The translations under genes were made by a program, and so were the position numbers. Of a DNA stretch of 50,182 nt, positions 26,001 through 36,100 are shown piece after piece; within the stretch, counting starts at the first letter, position 1, and every line of letters starts with the position of its first letter. The stretch covers positions 1 through 50,182 of IMG/VR virus record IMGVR_UViG_3300034375_013216; one strand, 5' to 3'. Source of the DNA: a virus. The notes under the pieces were generated by a model. The model did not search any database, had not been told where the DNA came from, and saw nothing but the letters and a program-made list of their open reading frames with translations.

Positions 26001-29000
26001 TCACTGTTCCTCCCAGGTCAGAGAATTGACAACATAGAGCTGAGTGGATGGTTGAGAAGTAGCTGACGTCGAGTCCCACATCGCGTAGGCGCAGAGGATA
26101 TCGACTTCGTTGGTTAGAGGGTAGGAGATGTACTCTTTGTTGTAGGCGAAGTAGTCGGTCAGGTCGTACTGAAAACCCCCGGCATTAGTGTACAACGAGA
26201 AGATGACGCTACCGGTGTTAGCGACGGGGGACAGTCGGAAGTCCTGCGATACCGAAGCGCCTGACAACTGCGCAATAGACTCAAAGCTACCGACTTTGTC
26301 GGTCTCGTTCCACTTCTTCTGGTCCTCATACTTCGTATGAGTGAAGTCGCCTGTGAATTGGGTCATTAGACCATCAGCATCGAAGGTGTACATGCGGACG
26401 GGTAAGAGGTCACCGTACACTGTGAACGGTTCGGATTGAGCGGAGTAGTTCTGAATATAGATAGCCGAACCTTTCTTGAACAGTCGGACGAGGACGGCGG
26501 TCTCGGAAACTGACGGCGAAGCCGGGAACCCTCCGATGGGGATAGACGCCGTAGAGATACCGCGCATATAGCAATGCAGGTAAGAGCCGTCTGAAGAAAG
26601 AAGGGAGCTAAGGGTAGAATAGTTACCTGAGGTGATGTTAGTACCTGACACAATCTCTTGTGGTACTGTGCCAGAACCTAAATCAAAGCCATTAGTGGTT
26701 GCGCCGGAATCAGAATAAATTGGTAAAGAGTAGCTTTGTTGTAGACTGAAATTGTTGAGATTATTAGTGATTAAGAGGGGGTTTTTGAGAAAATTGATTG
26801 TCAGAATGTTACTATTTGCGCTGGGGTCTGTGACACCGATGCCGTATTTGATCGGATAGAGTTGGATCCGGTTACGGATCGGTGTGCCGGTCGTATTACT
26901 GACCTCGTCCTTTGCACGCAAAGCCATCATAGCCCGTTGGCGACGGGGAACGATGATCTCGATAGGTGACCCATTTGACAACGTGTCACCATTTAAATCG
27001 GTTATAGTAGAGACACTCTTGTTAACGTACAGCTTAACATTATTAGCACCATCATTCTCCACCCAAATAACCTGAGTAGTCGTATCAGACTTCAGGTACG
27101 AACCAATTAACTGATCCTTTTGGGATTGTGGGACAGTCGAGCTGAGAATACTGAAGTAGTTAGATGCTGGTGCGGTGGCTACGGAGGTTTTGATGCCACC
27201 ATACGCAACTGACTTAGCGTAGTCAGAGGATTTGGAAAGCAACTTCACTGTGCCTTTATCGCCACCATCGATGTAATACGAGGCACCATACTTAACCAGT
27301 CTGCTCTTATCGTCTACTAGGCCATTATTGAGGCCAGCGTGGGTGAGGTAAGTGATTGGAAGTGTCGCATTACCCAACGACGCTACATCGAGCTGGTTAG
27401 ATGCCCGCATATGGTGGACACGTACCCATCTCGCATCTCCGTTCGCCACTGGAACGTAGCATAAGAACAACGCGCCTACGGCCCCGTACCATGAGAATTC
27501 AATCTTCCACATGGTAACTTTGCTAAAATCTAAATCGTAGACGGAGGTGTCGGTCAAGATTTGGTCGTTGAGGACTACAGGGTCGCCGGGTCGCTTTACA
27601 CCTAGATCGGTAGGATCAACGTTGGCGGTAGACACATCGCTCCAGCGGACGGTGTTGCCAGCCAGACCATTAAGCTGATCATTGCTGAACATGGCACGGA
27701 CGGGTCGCCACTCGTAGACTGTACGGTATTGAGGGGGGACGCAAAGCTTAAACCATTCTTTCAGGGTGACGTTTTTCTGGCCTACTGTTCCGCTTGTGTT
27801 AAGGGTACGGTGAGTGAATGGACTAGGTAGAGTTTTACCATTTATTACCATGGGATCGTTAAACTCAGTATTTGTAATCTGAGTATCGCCCTGAACGGTA
27901 ACAAGAAGATTCCAGACCTTTGCCGAGCTATCAGTTTCACTAGGACTAGGATCATAACCAAACCTTGCGTCGGTTCCAGACACATTGAGTTTTAAGCCCA
28001 GCCCATCTTCGGTCAAATCGATCTGGTCACTGAAGCCAGCCCCGCTTCCACGACACAAGTTAGTTACTAACTCTTGCCACTTGCAGTGAGCGTCTAGGCG
28101 AATGTAGGTAGTTCCATCATCTACTCCGTTGTCTGGCAAAAGGTGTTTGGGATTAACACCATCTTCGTAATCAGAAGGATTAACTCCTTCCTTCTGGTCG
28201 AAGGGGAATTGGAACTGTCGTCCGGCTAAGTGTTCAATGAAGTTATTACTCGCATCGCGATAGGCTAGGCGGACCGCATAGCCCTCATCGTAGGTGTAGT
28301 CGGAAAGAGTGCTAGGTGCAGATTCGATGGCACGGACATCGGCTGGTGCGTAGCAAAGGCTGGGATCGTAGATGGCAGCAGCGACGTAACAAAGGCCGTT
28401 GCGGTAGATGACTGGGTCGACGCCAACAACGCCCCAATTACCCTCTTTGATGTTTGTGGTACCGCTGGGTCCAGTAATGCCGGACCAACGGTCTGGTGTA
28501 GTCTCTACGCCGGTGGGCTCAGAGGGTACGAGAGCTTGGGTCCGCCGAATACACCTGAAGTCGTTTTTATCCCCACCGTTAACAATCTCAAAGTAATACC
28601 CGTCGAACTTATCGAAGATTCCCCACTTCTTGATTGTAGGCGCACCTTTCATCGTATTCTTGGCCTGTACCGGAGCGAGGGGCAGGTTAGAGGATAAATA
28701 CGTAGACCGGGTTCTATTCATCCTCACACCCATCGTCGATGAAGATACACGGCCCGGCTGATACCTGAAGAATCGCTTCGAGGTGAGCACGGTCGTACGG
28801 CCTTCGGCCGCCACGAGTTCCGCTCCGGCTTCTCGTGCGAGGTGATTTACTCCAGTGCCGGTATCCGGTTCGTTCTCAAGGGGGAACTGGGACCATTCGG
28901 AAGGGTTAACATCGTAGGTGTTGACGTCGGCGAAAATGCCTAGAGCTACTTCGGCCCTAGGAATACCCAGCAACGACAGAGCAACCTCCGACTGGATCTT

Positions 29001-29126
29001 ATTTTGTTCTTCGACCGGGATAGGCGGTTGGTCTTCAGCGAAGACAACAGGCAAAGAGTTGACGGCCTTCTGCTGGCCAAGGGGTACAGGAGCGGTTTTG
29101 CCGATGATTGTTTGTTTGTTAGCCAT
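26001..29126 (-). CDS. Large structural/fiber protein, paralogue of the 22005 gene
   Basis: A 1041-residue protein. It shares with the next gene SLLGIPRAEVALGIFADVNT near the N-terminus (aligning with TLLGINRETTQQGIFGNV), FRYQPGRVSSSTMGVRMN, MWKIEFSWYGAVGALFLCYV, RWVRVHHMRASNQLD and KYGASYYIDGGDKGTVKLLS. The two differ in the C-terminal third. It lies 3 nt from each neighbour, in one unit with the beta-helix protein (29129). Duplication and divergence of a fiber gene is the likely origin. Confidence 0.8.
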   Translation of the reverse strand: MANKQTIIGKTAPVPLGQQKAVNSLPVVFAEDQPPIPVEEQNKIQSEVALSLLGIPRAEVALGIFADVNTYDVNPSEWSQFPLENEPDTGTGVNHLAREAGAELVAAEGRTTVLTSKRFFRYQPGRVSSSTMGVRMNRTRSTYLSSNLPLAPVQAKNTMKGAPTIKKWGIFDKFDGYYFEIVNGGDKNDFRCIRRTQALVPSEPTGVETTPDRWSGITGPSGTTNIKEGNWGVVGVDPVIYRNGLCYVAAAIYDPSLCYAPADVRAIESAPSTLSDYTYDEGYAVRLAYRDASNNFIEHLAGRQFQFPFDQKEGVNPSDYEDGVNPKHLLPDNGVDDGTTYIRLDAHCKWQELVTNLCRGSGAGFSDQIDLTEDGLGLKLNVSGTDARFGYDPSPSETDSSAKVWNLLVTVQGDTQITNTEFNDPMVINGKTLPSPFTHRTLNTSGTVGQKNVTLKEWFKLCVPPQYRTVYEWRPVRAMFSNDQLNGLAGNTVRWSDVSTANVDPTDLGVKRPGDPVVLNDQILTDTSVYDLDFSKVTMWKIEFSWYGAVGALFLCYVPVANGDARWVRVHHMRASNQLDVASLGNATLPITYLTHAGLNNGLVDDKSRLVKYGASYYIDGGDKGTVKLLSKSSDYAKSVAYGGIKTSVATAPASNYFSILSSTVPQSQKDQLIGSYLKSDTTTQVIWVENDGANNVKLYVNKSVSTITDLNGDTLSNGSPIEIIVPRRQRAMMALRAKDEVSNTTGTPIRNRIQLYPIKYGIGVTDPSANSNILTINFLKNPLLITNNLNNFSLQQSYSLPIYSDSGATTNGFDLGSGTVPQEIVSGTNITSGNYSTLSSLLSSDGSYLHCYMRGISTASIPIGGFPASPSVSETAVLVRLFKKGSAIYIQNYSAQSEPFTVYGDLLPVRMYTFDADGLMTQFTGDFTHTKYEDQKKWNETDKVGSFESIAQLSGASVSQDFRLSPVANTGSVIFSLYTNAGGFQYDLTDYFAYNKEYISYPLTNEVDILCAYAMWDSTSATSQPSTQLYVVNSLTWEEQ

Positions 29127-29128
29127 GA

Positions 29129-31381
29129 TCAGGAGTGAACGAGGAGGTTGCCGTCAGCGATGAAGTAGTTGGGGCGAAGGATTGACAAAGTGCCGCCCAG
29201 AAACTCTACCGTATCGGTGATAGTGAGACCGGCAATAGTGCCGATAAGTATGGAGTTAGTATCGGTGTTTAGATTGAGAATGGGGTAGGAAGAGTTCTGG
29301 TCCCACCCGGAAAGGTTGGTATTACTAAATCCGGTGATATAGATCCGGTCGTTTTGGGAGACATCGGACTCTGAATAGATCTGGAATCCCAGCATATCGC
29401 TAGAATTTCGAAGTTGGACAGAGAGATATTGGTTACCTCCCACCGTTATTGGGCTGATGGAGAGGGGCCGGAAGCTTCCAATCAGCACCGATCCACTGAC
29501 CTCGTACATGTAGCCAAGAGGATTGGTTAGGTTGCCAGTAGCGAGAATAGTCTTAGCATTCACGGTCTGGTTAGTCGTACCGCCAGGCAAGGTAAGAGAG
29601 AAAATACCCGCCTCGAGCTGATTTGAGGTTTCTAGGACTCTAAGCGACCCTATGGACGTGCCAGTCTTAACACCATCCGCATCGAGATTGTAGATGTCAG
29701 CTTGTACGCTATTCTTCGCGATACCTACCGACTCACCCCCATACGTGACAGTCATGTAGATGGGGTCGAGGGCGAAGCCTTTTCGAACTTCGATGGTCGC
29801 TCTGCTGTATTCATTGTTGTACGTATCGACTGAACGAATCAACGAGTCGTTGTCGCTGTAGGCTAGGTTGCCTTGTGCGTTCCACTGCGATGAGGTCTCT
29901 AGGACGAAACCCTGGTCGCCGCAGGCTCGGATAATATTCCCATTGATCGTGCTGTACTCTGTGCTTATCGCTTTTGGACCAGTGGTAGCGAATTCCATTT
30001 GGTTGCCTTGTACGACAACGTTTTCCCCCGTATCGATCAGTAAAGGTGAAGCTGGTTGTTCGTAGGAGCGACCGGTGCGGAGGATCTTGTTTCCAGTCAG
30101 ACTAACCCCTTTGCTAGTATAAAGAGCGATTCCTCCGCCACCACTATCGAACACTGTGCAGTCGGAAATCACCACATTGTCGGCATTCTTGATCTGAAGG
30201 GTGGTTTCGGAGGTTGATGGGGATACGGTTGAAAATGATTCGGAACGGTTTCCATTGAATGCTATGGACCGGATCCGAATACCAGAGACCCTTGGATCTT
30301 GGGCTTGGCCAGTGAAGTTGAATAGGCCGGGGTAGGAAGGGTTGGAGACCGTAGATGGTAGACGCCTCAGGATCGTGCCGTCTCCCACGCCTCGGATCGA
30401 CAGATTCGAGTAATTCGTTTGAAACGAATTAGCGAAGAACGTATCCCGAATATTATAGATCCCGGCAGGAAAAAATATCTCTTTGATTTGGCCGGACGCT
30501 GCGGTGGCGATGGAGAGTTGGATGTATTTTGTGTCGTCGATGACGAACCTAACCGTATCGCCTGCTACTAAGCCACTGTTGGCGGATAATCCGCTACATT
30601 GGATGTAACTGGTTTGAGAACCAAAAGGCTTAGGAAGAATGGTAAACGTTTCCTTCGCTGTAATCTTTTTGATCAGATCAACTTGAGATCCTCCGACTGA
30701 GAATACGTCGGACAGGAAAGATGGCAGCTCAGGAGCTGACTCCCAGAAGGGGATTTCTGTGTTCCCAAGGTCTAGAAATTCCGTGATGCCTGTTCCAGGG
30801 TAGCCAGCCTTGTTGTTACCTATTACTCCGAGAAAGTTGATGCTGGTGCCCCAGACTCGATAGAGGATTGGCAAGACGTTGCCAGATGTACGGGAAAAAT
30901 TGAGTTTTATATTCTGCTCTGTATTCCAGAGGTCGGGGTTAAGGATTTTCGTACCAACCTGATATATCTCCGTATGGTTTACCATGACCCCTGTCGTGGC
31001 ATTGTATCCAAATACGTAGTAGGTGAGCTGAGCGAGGTTGGGGTTAGTGGCGAGTGAAGTAGAAAAGTCTACATTGCCCGCTTCTTCGTGTCCACTTACG
31101 GTGATTGAGGCGGTATCAGCGGCGCCAGATGAACGATAGCCGAAGACCTGTAGCTCTGCACCTTGCTTAAGAAGGTCGGCATACTGAAAAATCGAACCGC
31201 CCTCTCCATCATCGATGTTGGAAATTGTTACAACGCCTTCGGCATCGATGTCGGTAACGGTGCCAGTAAATTCCAGGTCTCCCCTGCCACTCGCGCCGAT
31301 GTTCCGGACATTGATGTAGGCATTTTTGTCCTCTGGAACTTGGACTATAATGTCCGAAGCCAGACTTGGAATGTACCGCAT
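29129..31381 (-). CDS. Tailspike-like protein with right-handed beta-helix
   Basis: A 750-residue protein. Residues about 300-500 show the repeating pattern of parallel beta-helix proteins: LSIRGVGDGTILRRL, IRIRSIAFNGNRSES, VVISDCTVFDSGGGGIALY, VSLTGNKILRTG, VVVQGNQMEF and INGNIIRACGDQGFVL. This resembles pectate-lyase-like tailspikes that bind or cut surface polysaccharide. No catalytic residues can be assigned. The flanks are beta-rich adhesin modules. First gene after the GTTGAAAGC motif at 31403 (21 nt to ATG), followed closely by two paralogous fiber genes. Confidence 0.85.
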   Translation of the reverse strand: MRYIPSLASDIIVQVPEDKNAYINVRNIGASGRGDLEFTGTVTDIDAEGVVTISNIDDGEGGSIFQYADLLKQGAELQVFGYRSSGAADTASITVSGHEEAGNVDFSTSLATNPNLAQLTYYVFGYNATTGVMVNHTEIYQVGTKILNPDLWNTEQNIKLNFSRTSGNVLPILYRVWGTSINFLGVIGNNKAGYPGTGITEFLDLGNTEIPFWESAPELPSFLSDVFSVGGSQVDLIKKITAKETFTILPKPFGSQTSYIQCSGLSANSGLVAGDTVRFVIDDTKYIQLSIATAASGQIKEIFFPAGIYNIRDTFFANSFQTNYSNLSIRGVGDGTILRRLPSTVSNPSYPGLFNFTGQAQDPRVSGIRIRSIAFNGNRSESFSTVSPSTSETTLQIKNADNVVISDCTVFDSGGGGIALYTSKGVSLTGNKILRTGRSYEQPASPLLIDTGENVVVQGNQMEFATTGPKAISTEYSTINGNIIRACGDQGFVLETSSQWNAQGNLAYSDNDSLIRSVDTYNNEYSRATIEVRKGFALDPIYMTVTYGGESVGIAKNSVQADIYNLDADGVKTGTSIGSLRVLETSNQLEAGIFSLTLPGGTTNQTVNAKTILATGNLTNPLGYMYEVSGSVLIGSFRPLSISPITVGGNQYLSVQLRNSSDMLGFQIYSESDVSQNDRIYITGFSNTNLSGWDQNSSYPILNLNTDTNSILIGTIAGLTITDTVEFLGGTLSILRPNYFIADGNLLVHS

Positions 31382-31394
31382 CGTTTAATATCCT

Positions 31395-31411
31395 CTACCT
31401 TAGCTTTCAAC
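31395..31411 (-). promoter_or_regulatory. GTTGAAAGC motif inside the 3' end of the 31400 gene
   Basis: GTTGAAAGCTAAGGTAG overlaps the last codons (V-E-S-stop) of the 57-residue gene and lies 21 nt before ATG 31381. Confidence 0.65.
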
Positions 31412-31573
31412 AAAAAAGCGGTTGAGGAGCGGATGGGAGCCTAAACCCGCTTCGCGTATTTCGGCTTTAGCTTTCTTGTATTCTTCGGGATCAGAGGCTA
31501 ATTGTTTTAACCGACTCTCGATTTCATGAGGATCGGGGTATTTACCATCCAACCTGTAGATATTTTCTAACAT
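31400..31573 (-). CDS. Small 57-residue protein
   Basis: A short gene that a length filter would miss. It starts 1 nt after the stop of the 31575 gene (TGA-T-ATG), so it is probably translationally coupled. The sequence begins MLENIYRLDGKYPDPHEIES and is a charged helix (KAKAEIREAG) ending NRFFVES. No family is recognised. The coding pattern (no stops, charged amphipathic helix) and position in a tight operon support it. Its last codons and stop are formed by the promoter motif of the next unit. Confidence 0.65.
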   Translation of the reverse strand: MLENIYRLDGKYPDPHEIESRLKQLASDPEEYKKAKAEIREAGLGSHPLLNRFFVES

Positions 31574-31574
31574 A

Positions 31575-31967
31575 TCAGACGTCGTAGGTTGTAAGGGGTC
31601 GGTGCAGGGTGTAGGAGAGGATGGTGTCTAGCGCATTAGCGCTGGTGCTGTCGTGCCAGACATAAAGGATATCACCCTCCTTCAGAGTAAGTTTGTTTCC
31701 ATCAATTACATCGTAGGAGACGTTGGGGGGGAGGTTGAGGCCGTTTAGGAGGTAGGCGGAGGTCACTCCGTTAACCACTTTCGCTGAGACAGCAAGGTTG
31801 ACGCTCGTCTTGTTACACAAGAGCAACGAGGTGACTAAAGCAAAATTCTTCTTCCAGTCATCAGTTTCGCCGCTGGTTGGTACGGTGATAAGACGACCGG
31901 CTTCATCACCCTCGGTGTTAGTGGGAGATGCGAAGCGGTTTGTGGAGACGTTGGAGGGGAGGAACAT
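31575..31967 (-). CDS. Small virion-type protein (hypothetical)
   Basis: A 130-residue beta-rich protein. Visible features are VTSLLLCNKTSVNLAVSAKV, then LNLPPNVSYDVIDGNKLTLK and GDILYVWHDS. This strand/turn layout, an N-terminal adaptor followed by a compact beta fold, is like phage neck, stopper or tail-completion proteins, though I cannot assign one. It is the middle gene of the three-gene unit 32283-31400, all small, 7 nt after its upstream neighbour. Confidence 0.7.
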   Translation of the reverse strand: MFLPSNVSTNRFASPTNTEGDEAGRLITVPTSGETDDWKKNFALVTSLLLCNKTSVNLAVSAKVVNGVTSAYLLNGLNLPPNVSYDVIDGNKLTLKEGDILYVWHDSTSANALDTILSYTLHRPLTTYDV

Positions 31968-31974
31968 GGTTATC

Positions 31975-32283
31975 TCAAGACCAAATCAGGGAGTTAATGA
32001 ACATTGCGGCGTGCATGCCGACCGCGTCAGCGCGGCGTACAACCGAGTATGCGCTGGCGGGGGCAGCTTCGACTTCGATAAGGTTGCGGGAGAGGACGAG
32101 GGGGATTTCGTTGCCCGATCCGTCCTGGAGCCTGCCTTGATCTCTGAGAGCGGTGTTACCGGTGTAGGGGTAAGGCAGGAAGGCGTCGGGGACGCCATCA
32201 GTGTCCGGACTGCCTGTGACAGTTGTGAGGACGACGTTGGAAAACGTGCGACTTATGTCGTAATCTCTAATGTTCTCGGCCAT
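31975..32283 (-). CDS. Small virion-type protein (hypothetical)
   Basis: A 102-residue protein, MAENIRDYDISRTFSNVV at the N-terminus, ending DAVGMHAAMFINSLIWS. It contains a short segment (GVPDAFLPYPYTGNTALRDQ) without recognised homologues. First gene after a consensus GTTGAAAGC motif, so likely abundant. A role in the head-tail connector or as a decoration protein is a contextual guess. Confidence 0.7.
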   Translation of the reverse strand: MAENIRDYDISRTFSNVVLTTVTGSPDTDGVPDAFLPYPYTGNTALRDQGRLQDGSGNEIPLVLSRNLIEVEAAPASAYSVVRRADAVGMHAAMFINSLIWS

Positions 32284-32299
32284 TGAAGCGGATTCTGCT

Positions 32300-32316
32300 G
32301 CTACCTAGCTTTCAAC
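32300..32316 (-). promoter_or_regulatory. GTTGAAAGC motif for the 32283 unit
   Basis: GTTGAAAGCTAGGTAGC, consensus form, 24 nt before ATG 32283. Confidence 0.7.
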
Positions 32317-32326
32317 GCTGCGTGTA

Positions 32327-32335
32327 TGGTATAAT
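32327..32335 (+). promoter_or_regulatory. Extended -10 promoter for 32363-32904
   Basis: TGGTATAAT (TGn-TATAAT), 27 nt before ATG 32363. Same form as the promoter of the thioredoxin-sigma operon. It lies back to back with the minus-strand GTTGAAAGC motif. No clear -35. Confidence 0.5.
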
Positions 32336-32362
32336 TAGAGGTGTGGTAAACCCACCTACCCT

Positions 32363-32545
32363 ATGATCTCTCTACCCACCATGACCAAGAAAGATTTGGC
32401 TACCCTCATTGATGCCTACGCAGACGCGAAGGCTTCGAAAAACCAGCATCTAGTGAACAGCATGGTCGCTCAGCTCGAGCAGGCCCTGGACTCTCTGTTC
32501 CCCCCGGATTCTGGCGAATCGGGTTCTCCGGAAGGGGAATACTGA
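32363..32545 (+). CDS. Small 60-residue protein
   Basis: Begins MISLPTMTKKDLATLIDAYA; ATG 32381 (MTKKD...) is an alternative start. It reads as an N-terminal amphipathic helical hairpin (ASKNQHLVNSMVAQLEQALD) and an acidic Pro/Ser/Gly tail. No family recognised. It sits behind an extended -10 promoter, unlike the surrounding structural units, which suggests early or middle expression and a host-interaction or regulatory role (inference). Confidence 0.6.
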   Translation: MISLPTMTKKDLATLIDAYADAKASKNQHLVNSMVAQLEQALDSLFPPDSGESGSPEGEY

Positions 32546-32559
32546 CGATCTGTACATCC

Positions 32560-32581
32560 GGGCTCCGGCATAGCCGGGCCC
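32560..32581 (+). repeat. GC-rich stem-loop between two small genes
   Basis: GGGC-t-CCGGC-ata-GCCGG-GCCC, a 9-bp stem with one bulge, 30 nt before ATG 32611. No T-run follows, so it is not a standard terminator; it may be an RNA-processing or leader structure. Confidence 0.45.
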
Positions 32582-32610
32582 GGCCCCCACAAGAAACACC
32601 ACACCCCTCT

Positions 32611-32904
32611 ATGCGACCCTCGATCTACATACTCCGCAAAAACACTGATCCGATTCCGGCCCGCCAAGACCTGTCCCCAGGTGATGTGATTATCTTGCCT
32701 AGCGGTGATGTGCTGGTGTATACCGGATCGATGCTGGATTTGCTTCCAGGCAGATACGCTAGCATCGAGGAGCTGAAAGAGTTTATCTCCTACATCTCGT
32801 CAGGCTGGCCAGATGACCCTGAAGTAGCTAGGGCTGATTTGTTTGGAAAGATACCAGAGATTTTCTTAAACCGTATGATGAAAACTATCGAAAACTTGCC
32901 CTAG
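32611..32904 (+). CDS. Small 97-residue protein
   Basis: Starts MRPSIYILRKNTDPIPARQD. An N-terminal SH3-like strand pattern (LSPGDVIILPSGDVLVYTGS) is followed by a helical C-terminus (IEELKEFISYISSGWPDDPE). No family recognised. It is the second gene behind the TGGTATAAT promoter. The stop codon is shared as CTAG with the convergent membrane-protein gene at 32901. Confidence 0.65.
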   Translation: MRPSIYILRKNTDPIPARQDLSPGDVIILPSGDVLVYTGSMLDLLPGRYASIEELKEFISYISSGWPDDPEVARADLFGKIPEIFLNRMMKTIENLP

Positions 32905-33137
32905 CAATGTTCTCGTAACTGCTGGTCTAAATAATTCCGTAATGCTTTGTCTGACTCTGACTTTACAGGTTTTAAATCCAATTCAAATATCCTATCTCGT
33001 AGCTGTTGCTTTCTGGCCTGGCAAAATTGAAGTTTTACTTCCTCGCTTTTGGCATAGCGATTATCTACAGCCAAAGTAGTACCTATTATCGAGGCTATTA
33101 CGGCTATCGCTGTGGATAATATTGGCAGGTGTTTCAT
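32901..33137 (-). CDS. Small membrane-anchored protein
   Basis: A 78-residue protein with one N-terminal membrane segment (LPILSTAIAVIASIIGTTLAV, about residues 4-24), then a charged helical domain (RYAKSEEVKLQFCQARKQQL, later DKALRNYLDQQLREHC). One membrane anchor plus a coiled-coil-like ectodomain is the layout of an inner spanin (Rz-like) or of small holin-associated proteins. No partner is adjacent; the candidate lipoprotein at 12696 is distant. It starts at the TGATG overlap with the large fiber gene and is the last gene of that unit. Confidence 0.65.
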   Translation of the reverse strand: MKHLPILSTAIAVIASIIGTTLAVDNRYAKSEEVKLQFCQARKQQLRDRIFELDLKPVKSESDKALRNYLDQQLREHC

Positions 33138-36100
33138 CAGGAGGTGATAATATAGAAGGTGGCAGGGTCAGGGCTGGCGATAGCATCGTATTCTGCTTGT
33201 GTCAGAGAGACCATATTGGTAACCGGATCAGCTCCTGTGATCCCGGTAACATCGCTCTTAACTGCAGGTGAGCTGTTTGCGCCGATGACAAGATTCGGAA
33301 CACTAACTGTTGCAGTTGAGGAGAAGGTAACATTGCCTAGGTCATCGACACTGCTACCACTAACTCCTGATTGAGATCCCGACCTATTGTATGTCAACTC
33401 CCCACTCGATCCGGCAACTAGGCCAACTGTTCCTGTGGCGTCGGGCAGAGTTATTACTCTGCTGAGAGTAGGTGTTTCAATCTGTAATGTAGTAGTAAAT
33501 ACAGCGTCATCGTTTAAGACGATATTACCATCAATACTAGTATCATTCTCGACAGACAAGGTGCCGGGGATTGTGATGTTACTCTTGTTCTCCCACCGCT
33601 GCGCTGTGGCATTGTAAACCAGTAACTCATTGTCTGCTGTCGTCCCATTCGATTCAACATCGTGGAGGTCGGAAAGACGGCGTCCGGTGTCCCACCGAAC
33701 CATTATGATGCCGTTGTTTTTAACAGACACCACTGCGGCGACAGGGAGTTTGAGGTTGGGCGCTTGTGGTTCGAATTTGGTGAAGCCACCAGGGGTGGCC
33801 GGATCGCACCAGAGAATATCGCCTTCAGCCCACTGTCCATTCACACCACCCTCATCGATGTCGGTATCAAGGCCTTTTACCTCGCCGAACGATCTCACGT
33901 AGCCATCCGCTCCCGCTGCAATGGTCTGTGCGGCTACGCCGAAGAAAACATACCCCGGATACGTGCCGTCCGCGACCATTGGCGCGATGTACAGCCTGCC
34001 GCTATTTCCATCGGTCTGGCCCGTGAACATGACCGCCGTGCCAACCGGTATAGGGCTAGCCGTGCCGTTCCGGCAAAGGGTGATGATATCTTGGCCAAGG
34101 GGGCTTAATACTCCATTAAGCAAACCGACATCTAAGGTGCCTTTATCGATGTTCCAGCCCACTTCCTGAGAAGATGTAGGAACAGCCGCTCCAATGGAGA
34201 TTTTTGTATCGAAAGTGGCGATGCCAGTAACGTCGAGGGTGCCAGGCACATCCACGTTGCTGGTCCATTCAACACCAGTTCCGGCTGCATCGGTCTGGAG
34301 TAGTTGACGAGCAGATCCGTCTGCCAGCTTACTAACTGCTATCTCAGCATTAGCGGATACGTCGGAGTCTACGATAACCCCATCACTTATCGCTGTTGTT
34401 CCAGTGTTGGAGATAGTTATATCTCCGGAGACCTTGTTAAATACGTAGTCGCTTATCCTTGTTGCTAATGCTTTTCGATTTGTACCGTTGCCTCCATCAT
34501 CGACAACAAAAAGATCGACATCAGTCAGTGCTGCACCAATCTCGGTACCGCCATCGATATTAAGAGCACTGATTGAGACTTTGTCGGCTGTAGAGATAGT
34601 ACTCAGTTTTGTGTCGCTAATAGAGCCTGCCAGATCGTCGTTGGTAACAGTACCGCTAGGGATATTCTCACTACTGATCTTAACCGAGCTCGCTAACGAA
34701 GTTGATGTTAAAACATCAACCCCATTGATCTTGTAGCTTTTACCCAAAGCGAGGTTGAAACTTTCGCTAGAATTCCAAGATCCCGTAGCAACAGCCCAGC
34801 TAATTGTCTTATCGCTAGTGCCTTTTAGGGTAATGCCACCTCCTTCTGCAGAAGCATCGGAGGGGGAGTCAGTATCACCGATGACTAGATTCTTATCTTC
34901 GACAACAAGATTTACTGTGTTTATATTAGTAGTGGTACCGTTAACAATAAGGTCACCACTTATGGTCACTGAACTGTCGAATACTGCTGCTCCGGTTACG
35001 TCAAGGGTTCCAGGGATGTCTATATTGCTTGTCCACTCAACAGCAATCCCTAGAGAGTCAGTCTGCAGAAGTTGACGAGGCTCTCCATCGGCTAGCTTGC
35101 TGACGGATATTTCAGCAGCAGAAGAGATATCTGAATTTACAATTGTGCCACTGGCTATCATCGCGCTAGTGACCGAACCGCTGTCTCCTGTGGTTACGAC
35201 TGTTCCTGAGACATCAGGTAAGGTAAGGGTCCTAGATCCAGTAAGGGTCGTTGTTACGATTTCTACTGTATGGCTAGAGGCTCCTCCCAATCTTCCCTTT
35301 ACTCTAATTCCGTCTCCGGTAGAGGTTGTTCTAAAAGTTTGACCAGTACTATTGATAAAACTATTAGAACCTATGAAGTTATTATTAGCTTCCTCGTAGA
35401 CTACAGACCCGCCCGTTTTAAAATCAACAGATGCTGAGTCAGTACCAGTGAAGGTTAGAGTATTGGAGAGAGTGAGGGTTTTATTATCTGCGATGGTTAA
35501 TGTCGCATTGTTTGCAGGCTGAGTTAAGGTAAGCTTGTTTATTGTGGTCGCAGTGGCTTCGCCCAGAGCCGGACTGACGAAAGTGGGTGAATTAGAAAAG
35601 ACCAGACTTCCTGTCCCTGTCTCATCACTAATGACCTGTGCTAGCTCGCTGGAGGTTGTTGGTCCAAATTGGGCTAGACTGGCTGTCGTTGCCAGAGTGC
35701 CTGAGGCGTCAGGAAGGATGAATGTTCGGTTATCTGTTAGAGTGTCGGGTTCGAGGGTGGCAGAGAAGGAGGGTTGACTGAATATAAGTTGGGATTCAGC
35801 TAATGTTAAGTCTGCAGTTAGGGTTAAATTACCAGACTCATCTATAGAACTCGAAGCTAGGCCGGCCTGAGTATTATTCAGGTTGTAGGTTAATTGACCA
35901 GATGAACCGGCTACTAGTGCTACAGTACCGTTGGCATCAGGGAGATCAATTACTCTGGGTGCTGTAGGAGGTACGCATTGGAGTGTAATATCGTAAGAGT
36001 TATCATCCTCTAGACGAATATCTCCGTAGTGGTTAATGTCACCAAATTGGTCGATTTGTGTTCTCTTAATACCTCCGGTAGAGATTGCCAGAGAGTTAGG

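Noticed and set aside
32560-32581. GC-rich stem-loop as a terminator for the 32363 gene
   Set aside because: No T-run follows, and the next gene on the same strand starts only 30 nt later.
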